From UBA9732 sp963621975 (GTDB taxonomy: Bacteria > Spirochaetota > Spirochaetia > Sphaerochaetales > Sphaerochaetaceae), in assembly GCA_963621975.1 (NCBI GenBank), contig CAVFGI010000004.1, positions 1 to 64,000 of the forward strand: DNA of 64,000 bases, written 5' to 3'. Below are positions 24,339-33,080 of this stretch, one piece after another; the first letter of the stretch is position 1; every line of letters begins with the position of its first letter. Below the pieces are notes generated by a model. The model ran no database searches and had not been told where the DNA came from. It saw only the letters and a list, made by a program, of their open reading frames with translations. Made by a program: the position numbers and the translations under genes.

Positions 24339-25412
24339 ATGGCTACAATCAAAGATGTTGCATCTCTATCAAAAGTATCTACCGCTACCGTTTCACGGGT
24401 TCTTAACGGACAAAGTGTAAGTAATAAAACAAGACTCAAAGTTATACGTGCAATGGAGCAGCTTGGTTATATTCAGAACCAGGTTGCTCGTGCGCTTAAA
24501 ACAAAATCTACAAAAACTGTAGGAGTACTAGTCCCAGAACTTGGAACAACCTTCTTCCTTTACATAGTTGAAAAAATGGAAGCAATATTAGCTGAACAGG
24601 GCTATTCAATGATGCTTTGTTCTTCTAACGGTTCAGTAGAAAGGGAAAAAGAAAAGCTACAAGTTTTAATTAATAGAAACGTTGATGCTCTAGTAGTAAT
24701 CCCTGTTAGCGATACCGGAGAACACTTTGTAATTGCCAAAAACACAGGAATTCCTTTAATTCTGGTAGACAGAAGTTTGCCCGGTGTTAATCTTGACTCT
24801 GTCCATACAGACGGTGTTTGGGGCACAAAAGAAGTTGTAAAAGCACTCATAAAAGAAGGCCACACTCGCATTGGTTTTCTTGGTGGAGACGAACACATCC
24901 CTACTGCCTTAGAACGATATCAAGGATATTTGGATGCTTTTAGAGAAATGGACCTTCCAGTTGATCAAAGTTTTATATTCTTTGGTGAGATGACTGAAAG
25001 AGGTGGTTGGAATTTGATGAAAAAAGCCCTTTCAAAACCTAATTGTCCAAATGCCTTCTTTTGTGTAAATGATAATACCCACTTAGGTGCCACAGCTTAT
25101 CTTTATGAAAAAGTTCCTGCAGAAGTCTATAATAAAATAGCTTTTGGAACTTTTGACTTTTTGCATTACTTCCCTCTTCTAAAAAACTGCCATTATTCGG
25201 TTTCTCAGCCTTTGTCAGAAATTGGAAAGAAAGCAGCGGAACTCCTTTTAAAAAGACTGCGTGGAGATGTTTCAGATTTTCCTCAGTCCATTACCCTCAA
25301 GCCAGAAATAATTATCTTTAAAAGAAACGGAGCCACAGTTTACGATATTGAGGGATCTAAAACAGTTGCAGATACCTCCTATCCATATTTCACAAATGCA
25401 GTTTTTTCCTGA
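24339..25412 (+). CDS. LacI-family regulator, probable repressor of the fucose locus
   Basis: A 357-residue regulator with an N-terminal LacI helix-turn-helix (VSTATVSRVLNG) and hinge region (GYIQNQVARALKTKSTKTVG), followed by a periplasmic-binding-protein-like effector domain. It is the last gene of the importer operon. Palindromes of the form TGTAAACGTTTACA occur upstream of fucI, fucU and the importer, the expected binding sites of such a protein. Its own ribosome site is weak (AAAGGA, 13 bases from the ATG), which would keep the level low. The inducer is unknown; fucose, fuculose or fuculose 1-phosphate are candidates. Confidence 0.88.
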   Translation: MATIKDVASLSKVSTATVSRVLNGQSVSNKTRLKVIRAMEQLGYIQNQVARALKTKSTKTVGVLVPELGTTFFLYIVEKMEAILAEQGYSMMLCSSNGSVEREKEKLQVLINRNVDALVVIPVSDTGEHFVIAKNTGIPLILVDRSLPGVNLDSVHTDGVWGTKEVVKALIKEGHTRIGFLGGDEHIPTALERYQGYLDAFREMDLPVDQSFIFFGEMTERGGWNLMKKALSKPNCPNAFFCVNDNTHLGATAYLYEKVPAEVYNKIAFGTFDFLHYFPLLKNCHYSVSQPLSEIGKKAAELLLKRLRGDVSDFPQSITLKPEIIIFKRNGATVYDIEGSKTVADTSYPYFTNAVFS

Positions 25413-25432
25413 GGCTCTTGTTATAAACCTTA

Positions 25433-25475
25433 CCTATTAGGAATTTTTTCCGTTTTGTCAAAAATTCCTAATAGG
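25433..25475. terminator. Long perfect hairpin at the convergent end of the fucose operon
   Basis: 16-bp perfect stem (CCTATTAGGAATTTTT at 25433-25448 with 25460-25475), 11-base loop, between the convergent LacI and TIM-barrel genes. No T-run follows on either side, but the T5/A5 at the loop end and its position suggest bidirectional termination or 3'-end protection. Confidence 0.55.
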
Positions 25476-25518
25476 AGAAAATAATGATAGACAGGCCTCT
25501 TTTTTTAATGTAGATGCT

Positions 25519-26373
25519 TTAGAGGTCTAGACAATGAAGAGATTTCATACCCTGAATGCTTCTACGAAGGCTGTCCAGCTCACATGGCATTTGAGTTCTG
25601 TCCTGTTCAAGAATCATGTAGTCCACCTTCCCGTTCTTTGCCACCGCATCAATGGTTGCTTGGAGATTAAGGAGACCATCACCAATTTCTGCAAAAGCGG
25701 TAAAATCGCGCTTAGACATGTAGAAATCTTTTGTAATATTAGCCTTAGGACCTACGACCTCAAACATATTAAGAGGCTGTTTGCAGGTTTTGGAAAAATC
25801 TTTAAAATGAACCATCTTAAGACGGCTACCCAATTTATTAATAAGTTCAATATCATCCATTCCACCGCGAATAGCCCAGAAAGCATCTAACTCAAAACTC
25901 ACAGCTTCTGGAGAAGTGTTTTTAACAAGTGTTTCGTAGACTGTTTCCCCTCCTAAAACCTGAAATTCATGGTAATGGTTATGATATAGATAATGCATTC
26001 CATTTGCATGGCAAATCTCACCAATTTTCTGAAGTTTTTCAGCCGTTCTAAGAGCATCATCGTGACTTGAATACATCATCATTGGCATAGTTAAACAATG
26101 GTTACCAAGAATTTTGTGATATTCAATAACCCTCTTAACGTTTTCTTCCTCCAACGGAGAGACATGACAGTTCACTACCTGCAATCCCAAATCATCCAAA
26201 TACTTCTTCAATTCTTTTGCAGACATTCCAATACCAATTCCAAAGTCTTTGTCTGCATTTGAATTTGCTGGCTCAATATATTTGAATCCTAGCTCTGCCA
26301 CGTTTTTAAGGCACTTAATTGGGTTCTCTGCCATTGCATTTTTTACAGAATAAAGCTGTACACCTACTTTCAT
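25519..26373 (-). CDS. Sugar phosphate isomerase/epimerase-like TIM barrel
   Basis: A 284-residue protein of the xylose-isomerase-like TIM-barrel (AP endonuclease 2) superfamily. The start MKVGVQLYSVKNAM, the LGFKYIEPAN strand, the metal-site segments YHNHYHEF, VSFELDAFWAIRGG and MVHFKDF, and the final MILEQD give the expected His/Glu/Asp metal ligands. Such enzymes isomerise, epimerise or dehydrate sugars and cyclitols. It is 15 bases downstream of a Gfo/Idh/MocA oxidoreductase, a pairing often seen in pathways working on 3-keto sugars or inositols. The substrate is not identifiable. The ribosome site (TTGAGGT) is weak, suggesting coupling to the upstream gene. Confidence 0.8.
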   Translation of the reverse strand: MKVGVQLYSVKNAMAENPIKCLKNVAELGFKYIEPANSNADKDFGIGIGMSAKELKKYLDDLGLQVVNCHVSPLEEENVKRVIEYHKILGNHCLTMPMMMYSSHDDALRTAEKLQKIGEICHANGMHYLYHNHYHEFQVLGGETVYETLVKNTSPEAVSFELDAFWAIRGGMDDIELINKLGSRLKMVHFKDFSKTCKQPLNMFEVVGPKANITKDFYMSKRDFTAFAEIGDGLLNLQATIDAVAKNGKVDYMILEQDRTQMPCELDSLRRSIQGMKSLHCLDL

Positions 26374-26388
26374 AGTTTACCTCAATGG

Positions 26389-27471
26389 TTAAAGAAGGAC
26401 TTCCTTTCCAGTCCTAGCAGATTCATATATTGCTTCCAATATTCTTGTTACAGTAAAGGCTTCTTCTGGCTTAACAACAGGTTCAGTATCATTAATAATA
26501 CATTTAAGCCACTGGTCTGCTTCTCTAATTGCAGGAGTTACTACTTTTCCATCAAAGTAAGCAATGCCACCCTTCTCTGCATTATGCTCATTTGTAAGTA
26601 ATCCATGATTTGTTCTGTGATAGCAAATATCACCATCAAGATAAACATCTGCACCAGCTTTTGTTCCGCACAAGCATGTGGAAGCTTCTCTTCCTTTCTC
26701 TATATTAAGAACCCATGAAGCCTCTAGCATAACAACAGCACCATTTTTAAACTTAATAAAACCAAAAGCAGAATCTTCAACGTTATATTTTTTTGGATCC
26801 CATGGACCAAAGAGGTTTGCATCTGGTTGATCTGCCATTTTGTAGAAGGTCTGACCGGAAACACTGACAGGCTCGTAATTGTTCATCATCCAAAGAGTCA
26901 TATCCAACGCATGAGTCCCAATGTCAATTAAAGGACCACCACCCTGCTTTTCCTTATCAAGGAATACTCCCCAAGTTGGAACACCCTTTCTTCTGAGAGC
27001 GTAAGCTTTAGCAAAATAAATATCTCCCAATTCTCCGTTAACGCAAGACTCATGAAGAGACCAAACTTCTGGACGGAATCTGTTTTGATAGCCTATTGTG
27101 AACTTCTTTCCACTTTTTTTCCAAGCATCTAACATTCTTTGAGCATCTTCACTTGAAGCTGCCATTGGCTTTTCGCTCATAACATGTTTTCCAGCTGCAA
27201 ATGAATCAACAACTATTTGAGCATGAGATCTATTTGGGGTTAAGACATTAACAACATCAATTGTCTTATCTTCCAAGAGTTCTTTGTAGTCCTCATAAAC
27301 TTTTGCATCTGAGCTACCATATTGTTTTGCAGCCTTTTCTGCTCTCTCTTTAACAATATCACAAAAGGCTACCATCTCACATAATTCTGGTAATGCGCTA
27401 AGTGCAGGAAGATGTTTCTTTTCTGCAATTCCTCCACATCCAATTAGACCAATACGAAGTTTTTTATTCAT
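26389..27471 (-). CDS. Gfo/Idh/MocA family oxidoreductase
   Basis: A 360-residue NAD(P)-dependent oxidoreductase. It has an N-terminal Rossmann motif IGLIGCGGIAEKKHLPAL, the EKPMA segment with the conserved lysine near residue 97, and GGGPLIDIGTHALDMTLW in the C-terminal substrate domain, containing the catalytic Asp and His. The family oxidises or reduces sugars, inositols and nucleotide sugars. The gene is first in a two-gene minus-strand operon with the TIM barrel at 25519 and diverges from a LacI regulator at 27653. GGAGG precedes the ATG. Substrate unknown. Confidence 0.88.
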   Translation of the reverse strand: MNKKLRIGLIGCGGIAEKKHLPALSALPELCEMVAFCDIVKERAEKAAKQYGSSDAKVYEDYKELLEDKTIDVVNVLTPNRSHAQIVVDSFAAGKHVMSEKPMAASSEDAQRMLDAWKKSGKKFTIGYQNRFRPEVWSLHESCVNGELGDIYFAKAYALRRKGVPTWGVFLDKEKQGGGPLIDIGTHALDMTLWMMNNYEPVSVSGQTFYKMADQPDANLFGPWDPKKYNVEDSAFGFIKFKNGAVVMLEASWVLNIEKGREASTCLCGTKAGADVYLDGDICYHRTNHGLLTNEHNAEKGGIAYFDGKVVTPAIREADQWLKCIINDTEPVVKPEEAFTVTRILEAIYESARTGKEVLL

Positions 27472-27620
27472 ATCTATTCCTCCAATGTATTCTATGCACT
27501 TAGATTTTAACTAAGCTTCCTTAGAATACCACCACAAAAGTCCATTTTCAAGAAAATTACACTTTTTTAGCATATTTTTTCTGAAATTTAAAAGAAAAAT
27601 AGTGCTTTTTTTCACAACTG

Positions 27621-27650
27621 TGATATAATACTTTCTAAGAAGAGGCTTCT
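27621..27650 (+). promoter_or_regulatory. Extended -10 promoter and small palindrome before the LacI gene
   Basis: TGATATAAT (27621-27629) is an extended -10 element without a clear -35. AGAAGAGGCTTCT (27638-27650), with 5-bp inverted arms, follows it and overlaps the ribosome site, so it could be an autoregulatory operator. A second imperfect palindrome CTAAGCTTCCTTAG lies at 27511-27524 near the divergent gene. Confidence 0.45.
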
Positions 27651-27652
27651 AA

Positions 27653-28636
27653 ATGAAAAAAGTTACATATAAAGACATTTCTAAAAAAACAGGAATATCA
27701 CTTGCAACTATTTCTCGTATCGTCAAAGGAAACCCAGATGTAAACAAAGACCTTGTTGTTAAAGTGAAGGAAGCAATTAAAGAACTTGGATATGAAATTC
27801 CACCAAAAAAACTGACAGATCAAGGCCCAAACAGATTGATAATCTTGGAAGTCCCATCTGTTGTAAACCGCTTTTATACTGAGGTAATTAGAGGCGTAAC
27901 AGAGAAGGCGTCTTGTTGCAATTATTCTATTCTTCTGCATGAGAGCACGTCAGTTTCCCCTGTAGAAGAGCTAGTTGATATTGTAAAAAGAACTAAAGCA
28001 GCAGGAATTATTTCAGCTATTAACCTTGAAAATGAGAAAGAAATCACAAGCTTAGTTCCAATTGTTCAATGTTGTGAGAAGAGTTCTAAAGGAACTATTC
28101 CATATGTCTCAATTGATGATATTCAAGCAACAATAAGAGCAACAGAACTTCTTTTATCACATGGAAATAATAGAATTGCTTTTATCAATGGACCACTTTC
28201 ATACAGATATGCAATTGATAGACTAAAAGGCTTTGAAATTGCACTAGAAAAAGCAAACAAAAAAATCATTCCTCAACTGGTTACATCTCTTTCAGACATT
28301 AATTATGACATTGCTTATTCTGCAGCTCACACTCTTTTTTCAAAGGAAAAGAAACCAGATGCTGTATTTGCTGCAAGTGACATAGTAGCAATTGCCGCTG
28401 CAAATGTTGCAAAAAGCTATGGACTTAGAATTCCAGAGGATATAGAAATTATCGGATTTGATGATATAGATATTGCAAGAATGACAACACCGGCTTTGAC
28501 AACTGTTAGACAGCCTTGTTATCAAATGGGATTGAATTGTTGTGAGATGTTAATTGAACTGATTGAACAAGGGGAAAGCAAATCTAGATATCTACTACTT
28601 CCCACTGAATTGATTATAAGAGAGAGTACAAGATAA
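27653..28636 (+). CDS. LacI-family transcriptional regulator
   Basis: A 327-residue regulator with a LacI-type helix-turn-helix (ISLATISRIVKG) and a sugar-binding-like core (FAASDIVAIAAANVAKSYGL, then IIGFDDIDIARMTTPALTT), which is typical of repressors answering to sugar effectors. It sits between two gene pairs of the same type: one pair divergent (26389, 25519), the other co-directional downstream (28667, 29778). It is the obvious candidate to control both. No strong shared operator was found by eye, so the regulon is inferred from position. Confidence 0.87.
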   Translation: MKKVTYKDISKKTGISLATISRIVKGNPDVNKDLVVKVKEAIKELGYEIPPKKLTDQGPNRLIILEVPSVVNRFYTEVIRGVTEKASCCNYSILLHESTSVSPVEELVDIVKRTKAAGIISAINLENEKEITSLVPIVQCCEKSSKGTIPYVSIDDIQATIRATELLLSHGNNRIAFINGPLSYRYAIDRLKGFEIALEKANKKIIPQLVTSLSDINYDIAYSAAHTLFSKEKKPDAVFAASDIVAIAAANVAKSYGLRIPEDIEIIGFDDIDIARMTTPALTTVRQPCYQMGLNCCEMLIELIEQGESKSRYLLLPTELIIRESTR

Positions 28637-28666
28637 GACTCTGAAAAAAATGGAGATTTTTTCACA

Positions 28667-29746
28667 ATGGAAAAAGTAAAAATTGGTATTATTGGTTTTG
28701 GGTACATGGGCTACTATCACTATAAGTGGATAGTTCCGGATACAGAAGATTTTGAAGTTCTTGCTGTCTACGATACAGACCCTTCCAGATTGGATGCTGC
28801 ACGCACGCTTGGACTCAAAGCTTATGCTACTCTTGAAGATTTTCTTAAGGATGATGACTTTAATACTGTTATTGTTAGTGTCCCTAACGATTATCATCTT
28901 CCAATAGTTTTGGCGGCTCTTAACGCAGGGAAAAACGTCATTTGCGAGAAACCTGTTTCTATGAATGCAAGCGAGCTTGAGCAAATGATTGAGTGTAGCA
29001 AGAAGAATAACAAAATCTTTACAGTCCATCAAAACAGAAGAAATGATGGTGATTTTCTCATGGTTAAAGATACTATTGCTTCAAATAAACTTGGAAAAGT
29101 TTTTAGAATTGAGAGCCGTGTTGACGGAAGTAATGGAATTCCAAGCGACTGGAGAAGAGAAAAACAACATGGTGGTGGGATGCTTCTTGACTGGGGACCA
29201 CACCAAATTGACCAAATTCTAACACTTGTCCAAAGTAAGTTGGTATCTGTTTATGCTCATCTTTATACCGTTAATTATGAAGTAGATGACAACGACATAA
29301 TTGAGCTCAATTTTGAAAATGGAATGACTGCATTGGTTGAAACTTTTACATCGGCCTTTATTCAATACCCACGTTGGCACGTCCTTGGAGATGAAGGTTG
29401 CCTTGATATAAAAGAAATAAACGGGGAAGGTCAAATTATTCGTGGAAAAATGAAAGAAGTTGAGTGGGCTCCTTATCTTATTAATTACAAAGGCCCACTA
29501 GACCATAGAAAAGAATCAACCTCTGCAACAAGAACTATGCAGCCAAGACCAGAAGAAACAATAGAGAGAATTACCGTTCCTGCAGTATCACAGAATTGGC
29601 AGTCTTTCTATTATAACTTCTTAGAAGTATTAAACGGCAAGGCAGAACTGGCAGTAAAGCCAAGTGAAACTCTAAGAGTAATGAGAGTTATTGATCTTGC
29701 ATTTGAGTCGTCAAAAACAGGAAAGTCTATTTCCTGCAACCTATAA
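28667..29746 (+). CDS. Gfo/Idh/MocA family oxidoreductase
   Basis: A 359-residue oxidoreductase with the Rossmann motif IGIIGFGYMGYYHYKW, the conserved lysine in CEKPVSMNASE, and MLLDWGPHQIDQIL in the substrate domain with the conserved Asp and His. It resembles the family member at 26389 in layout only, so it probably acts on another substrate or catalyses another step. It lies 30 bases after the LacI gene and 31 bases before a TIM-barrel isomerase gene, forming a second oxidoreductase/isomerase pair. Confidence 0.87.
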   Translation: MEKVKIGIIGFGYMGYYHYKWIVPDTEDFEVLAVYDTDPSRLDAARTLGLKAYATLEDFLKDDDFNTVIVSVPNDYHLPIVLAALNAGKNVICEKPVSMNASELEQMIECSKKNNKIFTVHQNRRNDGDFLMVKDTIASNKLGKVFRIESRVDGSNGIPSDWRREKQHGGGMLLDWGPHQIDQILTLVQSKLVSVYAHLYTVNYEVDDNDIIELNFENGMTALVETFTSAFIQYPRWHVLGDEGCLDIKEINGEGQIIRGKMKEVEWAPYLINYKGPLDHRKESTSATRTMQPRPEETIERITVPAVSQNWQSFYYNFLEVLNGKAELAVKPSETLRVMRVIDLAFESSKTGKSISCNL

Positions 29747-29777
29747 TTTGTAAAAAACTTATGAAAAGGAGCCTAAA

Positions 29778-30692
29778 ATGAAAATTGGTTTTATTACATC
29801 TCTTTTAAATGAATTTACATTTGATGAAGTAATTGATGTAGCCGCAAAGTATGGCTATCAATGTGTTGAAGTTGCTTGCTGGCCACATGAGAAAGCAGAC
29901 AGACGCTACAGCGGAGTTTGCCACATTGATGTTGACAACCTAGATGATAAAACAGCCGAGCATATTCTAAATAAGTGCAAAGAAGCCAACGTTGAGATTT
30001 CTTCTCTTGCATATTATCCCAATACTTTGGAGCCAGATTTGGAAAAGAGGGCAGTCATTCTCTCACATCTTTACAAAGTAATTGATGCAAGCAAAAAACT
30101 TGGCGTTAACATGGTTACAACCTTTATTGGAAGAGACCCAAAAAAGGACGTTGAAGAAAACCTAGAAGAGGTCAAAAAGGTCTGGCCGGCAATTGTTAAA
30201 TATGCAAAAGATCAGGGCGTTAGAATTGCAATAGAAAACTGCCCAATGTTGTTTGATGAAGATCAGTGGCCAGGTGGAAAAAATCTATTCAATTCCCCAG
30301 TAGTTTGGAGAAAGATAATAGACATAATCAACTCCGATAACTTTGGAATTAACTTTGATCCAAGCCACTTTGTATGGCAACAATTGGACTATATAAAACC
30401 AATTTATGAGTTCAAAGATAAGATGTTCCATATTCATTTCAAAGATATGAAAGTTTACCCAGAAAAGATTGCCGAATATGGTATCTTAGCCTATCCACGG
30501 AAGTACACAGCAAACAAACTCCCTGGTCTTGGAGATGTAAATTGGAGTAAGTTCGTATCTGCTCTCACAGAGATTGGATTTAATGGATATGCCTGTGTAG
30601 AAGCTGAAGACCGTTCTTTTGAAGGTTCAACGGAAGATAAACTTAAGAGTCTTGAGCTTTCAATAAGATATTTATCTCAGTTTGTAATCTAA
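29778..30692 (+). CDS. Sugar phosphate isomerase/epimerase-like TIM barrel
   Basis: A 304-residue xylose-isomerase-like TIM barrel: GFITSLLNEFTFDEVIDVAA at the start, IAIENCPM with the metal Glu, FGINFDPSHFVWQ with Asp and His, MFHIHFKDMK, and the final CVEAED with the last Glu. This metal set is that of the tagatose/hexulose epimerase and IolE/IolI-type enzymes. AAAAGGAG precedes the ATG. A strong terminator closes the LacI-oxidoreductase-isomerase unit. Substrate unknown; together with the oxidoreductase at 28667 it likely handles a keto sugar or cyclitol. Confidence 0.82.
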   Translation: MKIGFITSLLNEFTFDEVIDVAAKYGYQCVEVACWPHEKADRRYSGVCHIDVDNLDDKTAEHILNKCKEANVEISSLAYYPNTLEPDLEKRAVILSHLYKVIDASKKLGVNMVTTFIGRDPKKDVEENLEEVKKVWPAIVKYAKDQGVRIAIENCPMLFDEDQWPGGKNLFNSPVVWRKIIDIINSDNFGINFDPSHFVWQQLDYIKPIYEFKDKMFHIHFKDMKVYPEKIAEYGILAYPRKYTANKLPGLGDVNWSKFVSALTEIGFNGYACVEAEDRSFEGSTEDKLKSLELSIRYLSQFVI

Positions 30693-30712
30693 ATCCAACA
30701 CAAAAAAAATAG

Positions 30713-30752
30713 GAAAAGCCTTTGCTAGAAAAATCTCAAGCAAAGGCTTTTC
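30713..30752 (+). terminator. Terminator after the isomerase gene
   Basis: 14-bp stem (30713-30726 with 30739-30752), 12-base loop, then TTTTATCCTTTT. Probably also serves the convergent MBL gene; a half copy of the dispersed palindrome (TTTTGCAAAAACCTCT, 30781-30796) lies beside it. Confidence 0.8.
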
Positions 30753-30794
30753 TTTTATCCTTTTATAGATTTTGCAAAACTTTTGCAAAAACCT

Positions 30795-31619
30795 CTATTC
30801 AATTGGGTCTGAAGCAATCATTTCATAGTACTTTTTAAGGCGCAAATCCAGCATCTTATCCCAATAGGTTTTATCAACAAAGGGATTGCCCTCAACTTGT
30901 CCAACTAAAGCTTCTTTCTCAAAAGTCTCAGCCTGTCCAGGATGATTGCCAAGAACAACATCAACAACAAGTCCCTTAAGTTTCTTTAAAGTGTTTTCAT
31001 AGTCAACACGACATTTAGGATCTAGGTTTAATTCTTTGATAAACTTAGAATTTAGTGTATTTAGACCTACTCCTCCATGCATTGCCGCAATTAATCCACT
31101 TGGCAATGTAATAAAATATGCCATAGTTCCAGGAGTGTGGCCTGGGGCAGCTACAGCCTTAATTGTTGTGTTTCCAAAAGTTAAAACATCACCATCATTT
31201 ACAGGAACATCAACATCAAAGTATGTGTCATATGGGGGTTCATAATTATAACCCGCTCTTGTAGTCAAATTTAAAACAGGCGTTTCAGCAAGGTATGGAA
31301 TATCCATCGCTGGCATATAGGTTTTGGCACCATATTTCTCAACTATAAGTCTGGTTGCTCCAAAATGATCATAATGACAATGGGAATGAAGAATCCATTT
31401 AATATCCTTGGGATTAAAACCAAGTTCCCTTATAGATTCCAAAAGTAAATAGGAAGTCTGTAAATAAGTTGTATCCAACAGAAGAAGCCCATCTTCTGTA
31501 TCAAATAAATGCGATGATACAGATTTATTTCCAACATAATAAACATTATCTACAATGTGAAAAGGTTTCACATCATACAACCATGGTGAACGAGTCACTT
31601 TTTCGCCATTATTTGCCAT
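30795..31619 (-). CDS. MBL-fold metallo-hydrolase
   Basis: A 274-residue metallo-beta-lactamase-fold protein with the zinc motif HSHCHYDH (H80, H82, D84, H85), a later PGHTPGT segment and LGNHPGQ near the C-terminus, which supplies the remaining histidine ligand. The overall pattern is like subclass B3-type hydrolases and quorum-lactonase relatives; there is no signal peptide, so it is cytosolic. It is the last gene of the Ugp-like importer operon, behind a hairpin. It probably hydrolyses an imported ester, lactone or phosphodiester; the reaction is not known. Confidence 0.82.
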   Translation of the reverse strand: MANNGEKVTRSPWLYDVKPFHIVDNVYYVGNKSVSSHLFDTEDGLLLLDTTYLQTSYLLLESIRELGFNPKDIKWILHSHCHYDHFGATRLIVEKYGAKTYMPAMDIPYLAETPVLNLTTRAGYNYEPPYDTYFDVDVPVNDGDVLTFGNTTIKAVAAPGHTPGTMAYFITLPSGLIAAMHGGVGLNTLNSKFIKELNLDPKCRVDYENTLKKLKGLVVDVVLGNHPGQAETFEKEALVGQVEGNPFVDKTYWDKMLDLRLKKYYEMIASDPIE

Positions 31620-31637
31620 TCTTTCCCCTTTAAGCTC

Positions 31638-31674
31638 TTAAAAAATTAAACTGCACACTTGGTGCAGTTTAATT
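31638..31674 (-). terminator. Terminator or attenuator after the ugpB-like gene
   Basis: 13-bp perfect stem (31662-31674 with 31644-31656), 5-base loop, then six T on the minus strand. It separates the binding-protein gene from the MBL gene, so readthrough would set MBL expression. Confidence 0.75.
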
Positions 31675-31698
31675 GCATTTAGTATTTAATAATCTACT

Positions 31699-33045
31699 TT
31701 ATCTATCAACTTTTGGGAACTGCTTAGATGCATTCTCAACCATCTGAGCTACTGCAGACTCTGGAGTTCCTTTTCCTTCAAGAATAAGAGCAGAAAGAGG
31801 TGCTTTTATACAACCAGGAAGGTTTGGTTTATAAAGAGAGAATGGAAGTTCACAACCATAATTTAAAACTCCCTCATAACCAACCTTGTATTCTGGATTC
31901 TCTGCCCAATATGCCTGCATCTCATCACTCTCAGCTGCTGACTTTGTAGAAACAACACAACCAGATGTCTTTGCAATCTTTGTAACTTGCTCGTCTGATT
32001 CAAGGAATTCAATGAATCTCCAAGCTGCATCCAATTGCTCTTTAGAATTTGAAGCTGCAATCATGGCAATGTTTGTTCCACTAAGAGGAACCTTTGTAAC
32101 TCCATTGTACCAACCAGGGAAAGAAACAACACCTAGATTAAAACCAAGTTCCTTAGCTGCCTGAACATAAGCTCCTGTATTAGCAGCAGAATTCAAGAAA
32201 GCTCCAATACGACCATTAAACAAATCAGAAGACATAACAGAAGAAGAATTTGATGTTGGGTACTTTGAAATCCAACCTTCGTCAATACCTCTCTTCCACC
32301 ATGTTAGGAGTTCCAACATAGAACCATCGGTCAACATGACAGGATTTGTTCCTTCATCTGCAATAACTTCAGAACCAATTGCAGCACAAATAGGATATTC
32401 TACAGAGAAATCGTGATGGAAGCATAAACCAGAAACAAGGACTGTTCCATTGTCAGAAACCTTTGTGATAGCCTTTGCTGCTGCTTCTACATCTGCCCAA
32501 GTCTTTGGTTCAGGATAACTTGCTTCAGTGAACAAATCTTTGTTATAGAAAAGATTGAACGTTGTTCTAATAAATGGAAGGGAGATGATTTCTCCGTCTG
32601 GTGAATATGAGAAACCTGTTAAGGCATCAACAAAATTGTCCATATCAACAACATTGGAATTCTCAATGTACTCTGTCATATCACAAAGAATACCCTCATC
32701 CCAGTATGTAGGAATATTGTTTGATCTTTCACCCTGGATAATCTGAGCAACTTCCTCACCTGCAGCTAATGATGCTAGGACCTTTGTCTTAATGTCTGTA
32801 TAACCACCCTGATAAGTTCCTACAACAACAATACCCTCTTCTTTTCCAATTGTATTGTTAAAATCATCAATAATTGCATTAAGAGTATCTGCATTTGCTC
32901 CAACATTTAAACTATGCCAGAAATTAACAACAACTGGTTCTTTTTTCTCTGCTTCAGTAGAAGAAGTTGTCTCTGAAGTACCATTTGCATAAACCGCAAA
33001 AAGAGAAAGAAGGACAACAAGAACCAAAATTAAACTTTTTTTCAT
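31699..33045 (-). CDS. ABC transporter substrate-binding protein, UgpB-like
   Basis: A 448-residue family 1 extracellular solute-binding protein. A signal sequence MKKSLILVLVVLLSLFAVYA precedes a Ser/Thr-rich NGTSETTSSTEAEKK linker; no lipobox cysteine is present. VVNFWHSLNVGANADTLNAI is the start of the mature fold and resembles UgpB (FWHS). I start at the ATG at 33043-33045 (AAGGGGG upstream) rather than the earlier in-frame start. The partners are UgpE-, UgpA- and UgpC-like proteins, so glycerophospho-compounds or oligosaccharides are possible ligands. The phosphodiesterase at the head of the operon favours a phosphodiester, but this is inference. Confidence 0.85.
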   Translation of the reverse strand: MKKSLILVLVVLLSLFAVYANGTSETTSSTEAEKKEPVVVNFWHSLNVGANADTLNAIIDDFNNTIGKEEGIVVVGTYQGGYTDIKTKVLASLAAGEEVAQIIQGERSNNIPTYWDEGILCDMTEYIENSNVVDMDNFVDALTGFSYSPDGEIISLPFIRTTFNLFYNKDLFTEASYPEPKTWADVEAAAKAITKVSDNGTVLVSGLCFHHDFSVEYPICAAIGSEVIADEGTNPVMLTDGSMLELLTWWKRGIDEGWISKYPTSNSSSVMSSDLFNGRIGAFLNSAANTGAYVQAAKELGFNLGVVSFPGWYNGVTKVPLSGTNIAMIAASNSKEQLDAAWRFIEFLESDEQVTKIAKTSGCVVSTKSAAESDEMQAYWAENPEYKVGYEGVLNYGCELPFSLYKPNLPGCIKAPLSALILEGKGTPESAVAQMVENASKQFPKVDR

Positions 33046-33080
33046 AAAAGCCCCCTTATTATATTCCAACAGCAAAGCTG

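Noticed and set aside
28595..29032. Minus-strand open frame of 145 codons overlapping the 28667 oxidoreductase
   Set aside because: Shadow of a clear family member on the other strand; no ribosome site.
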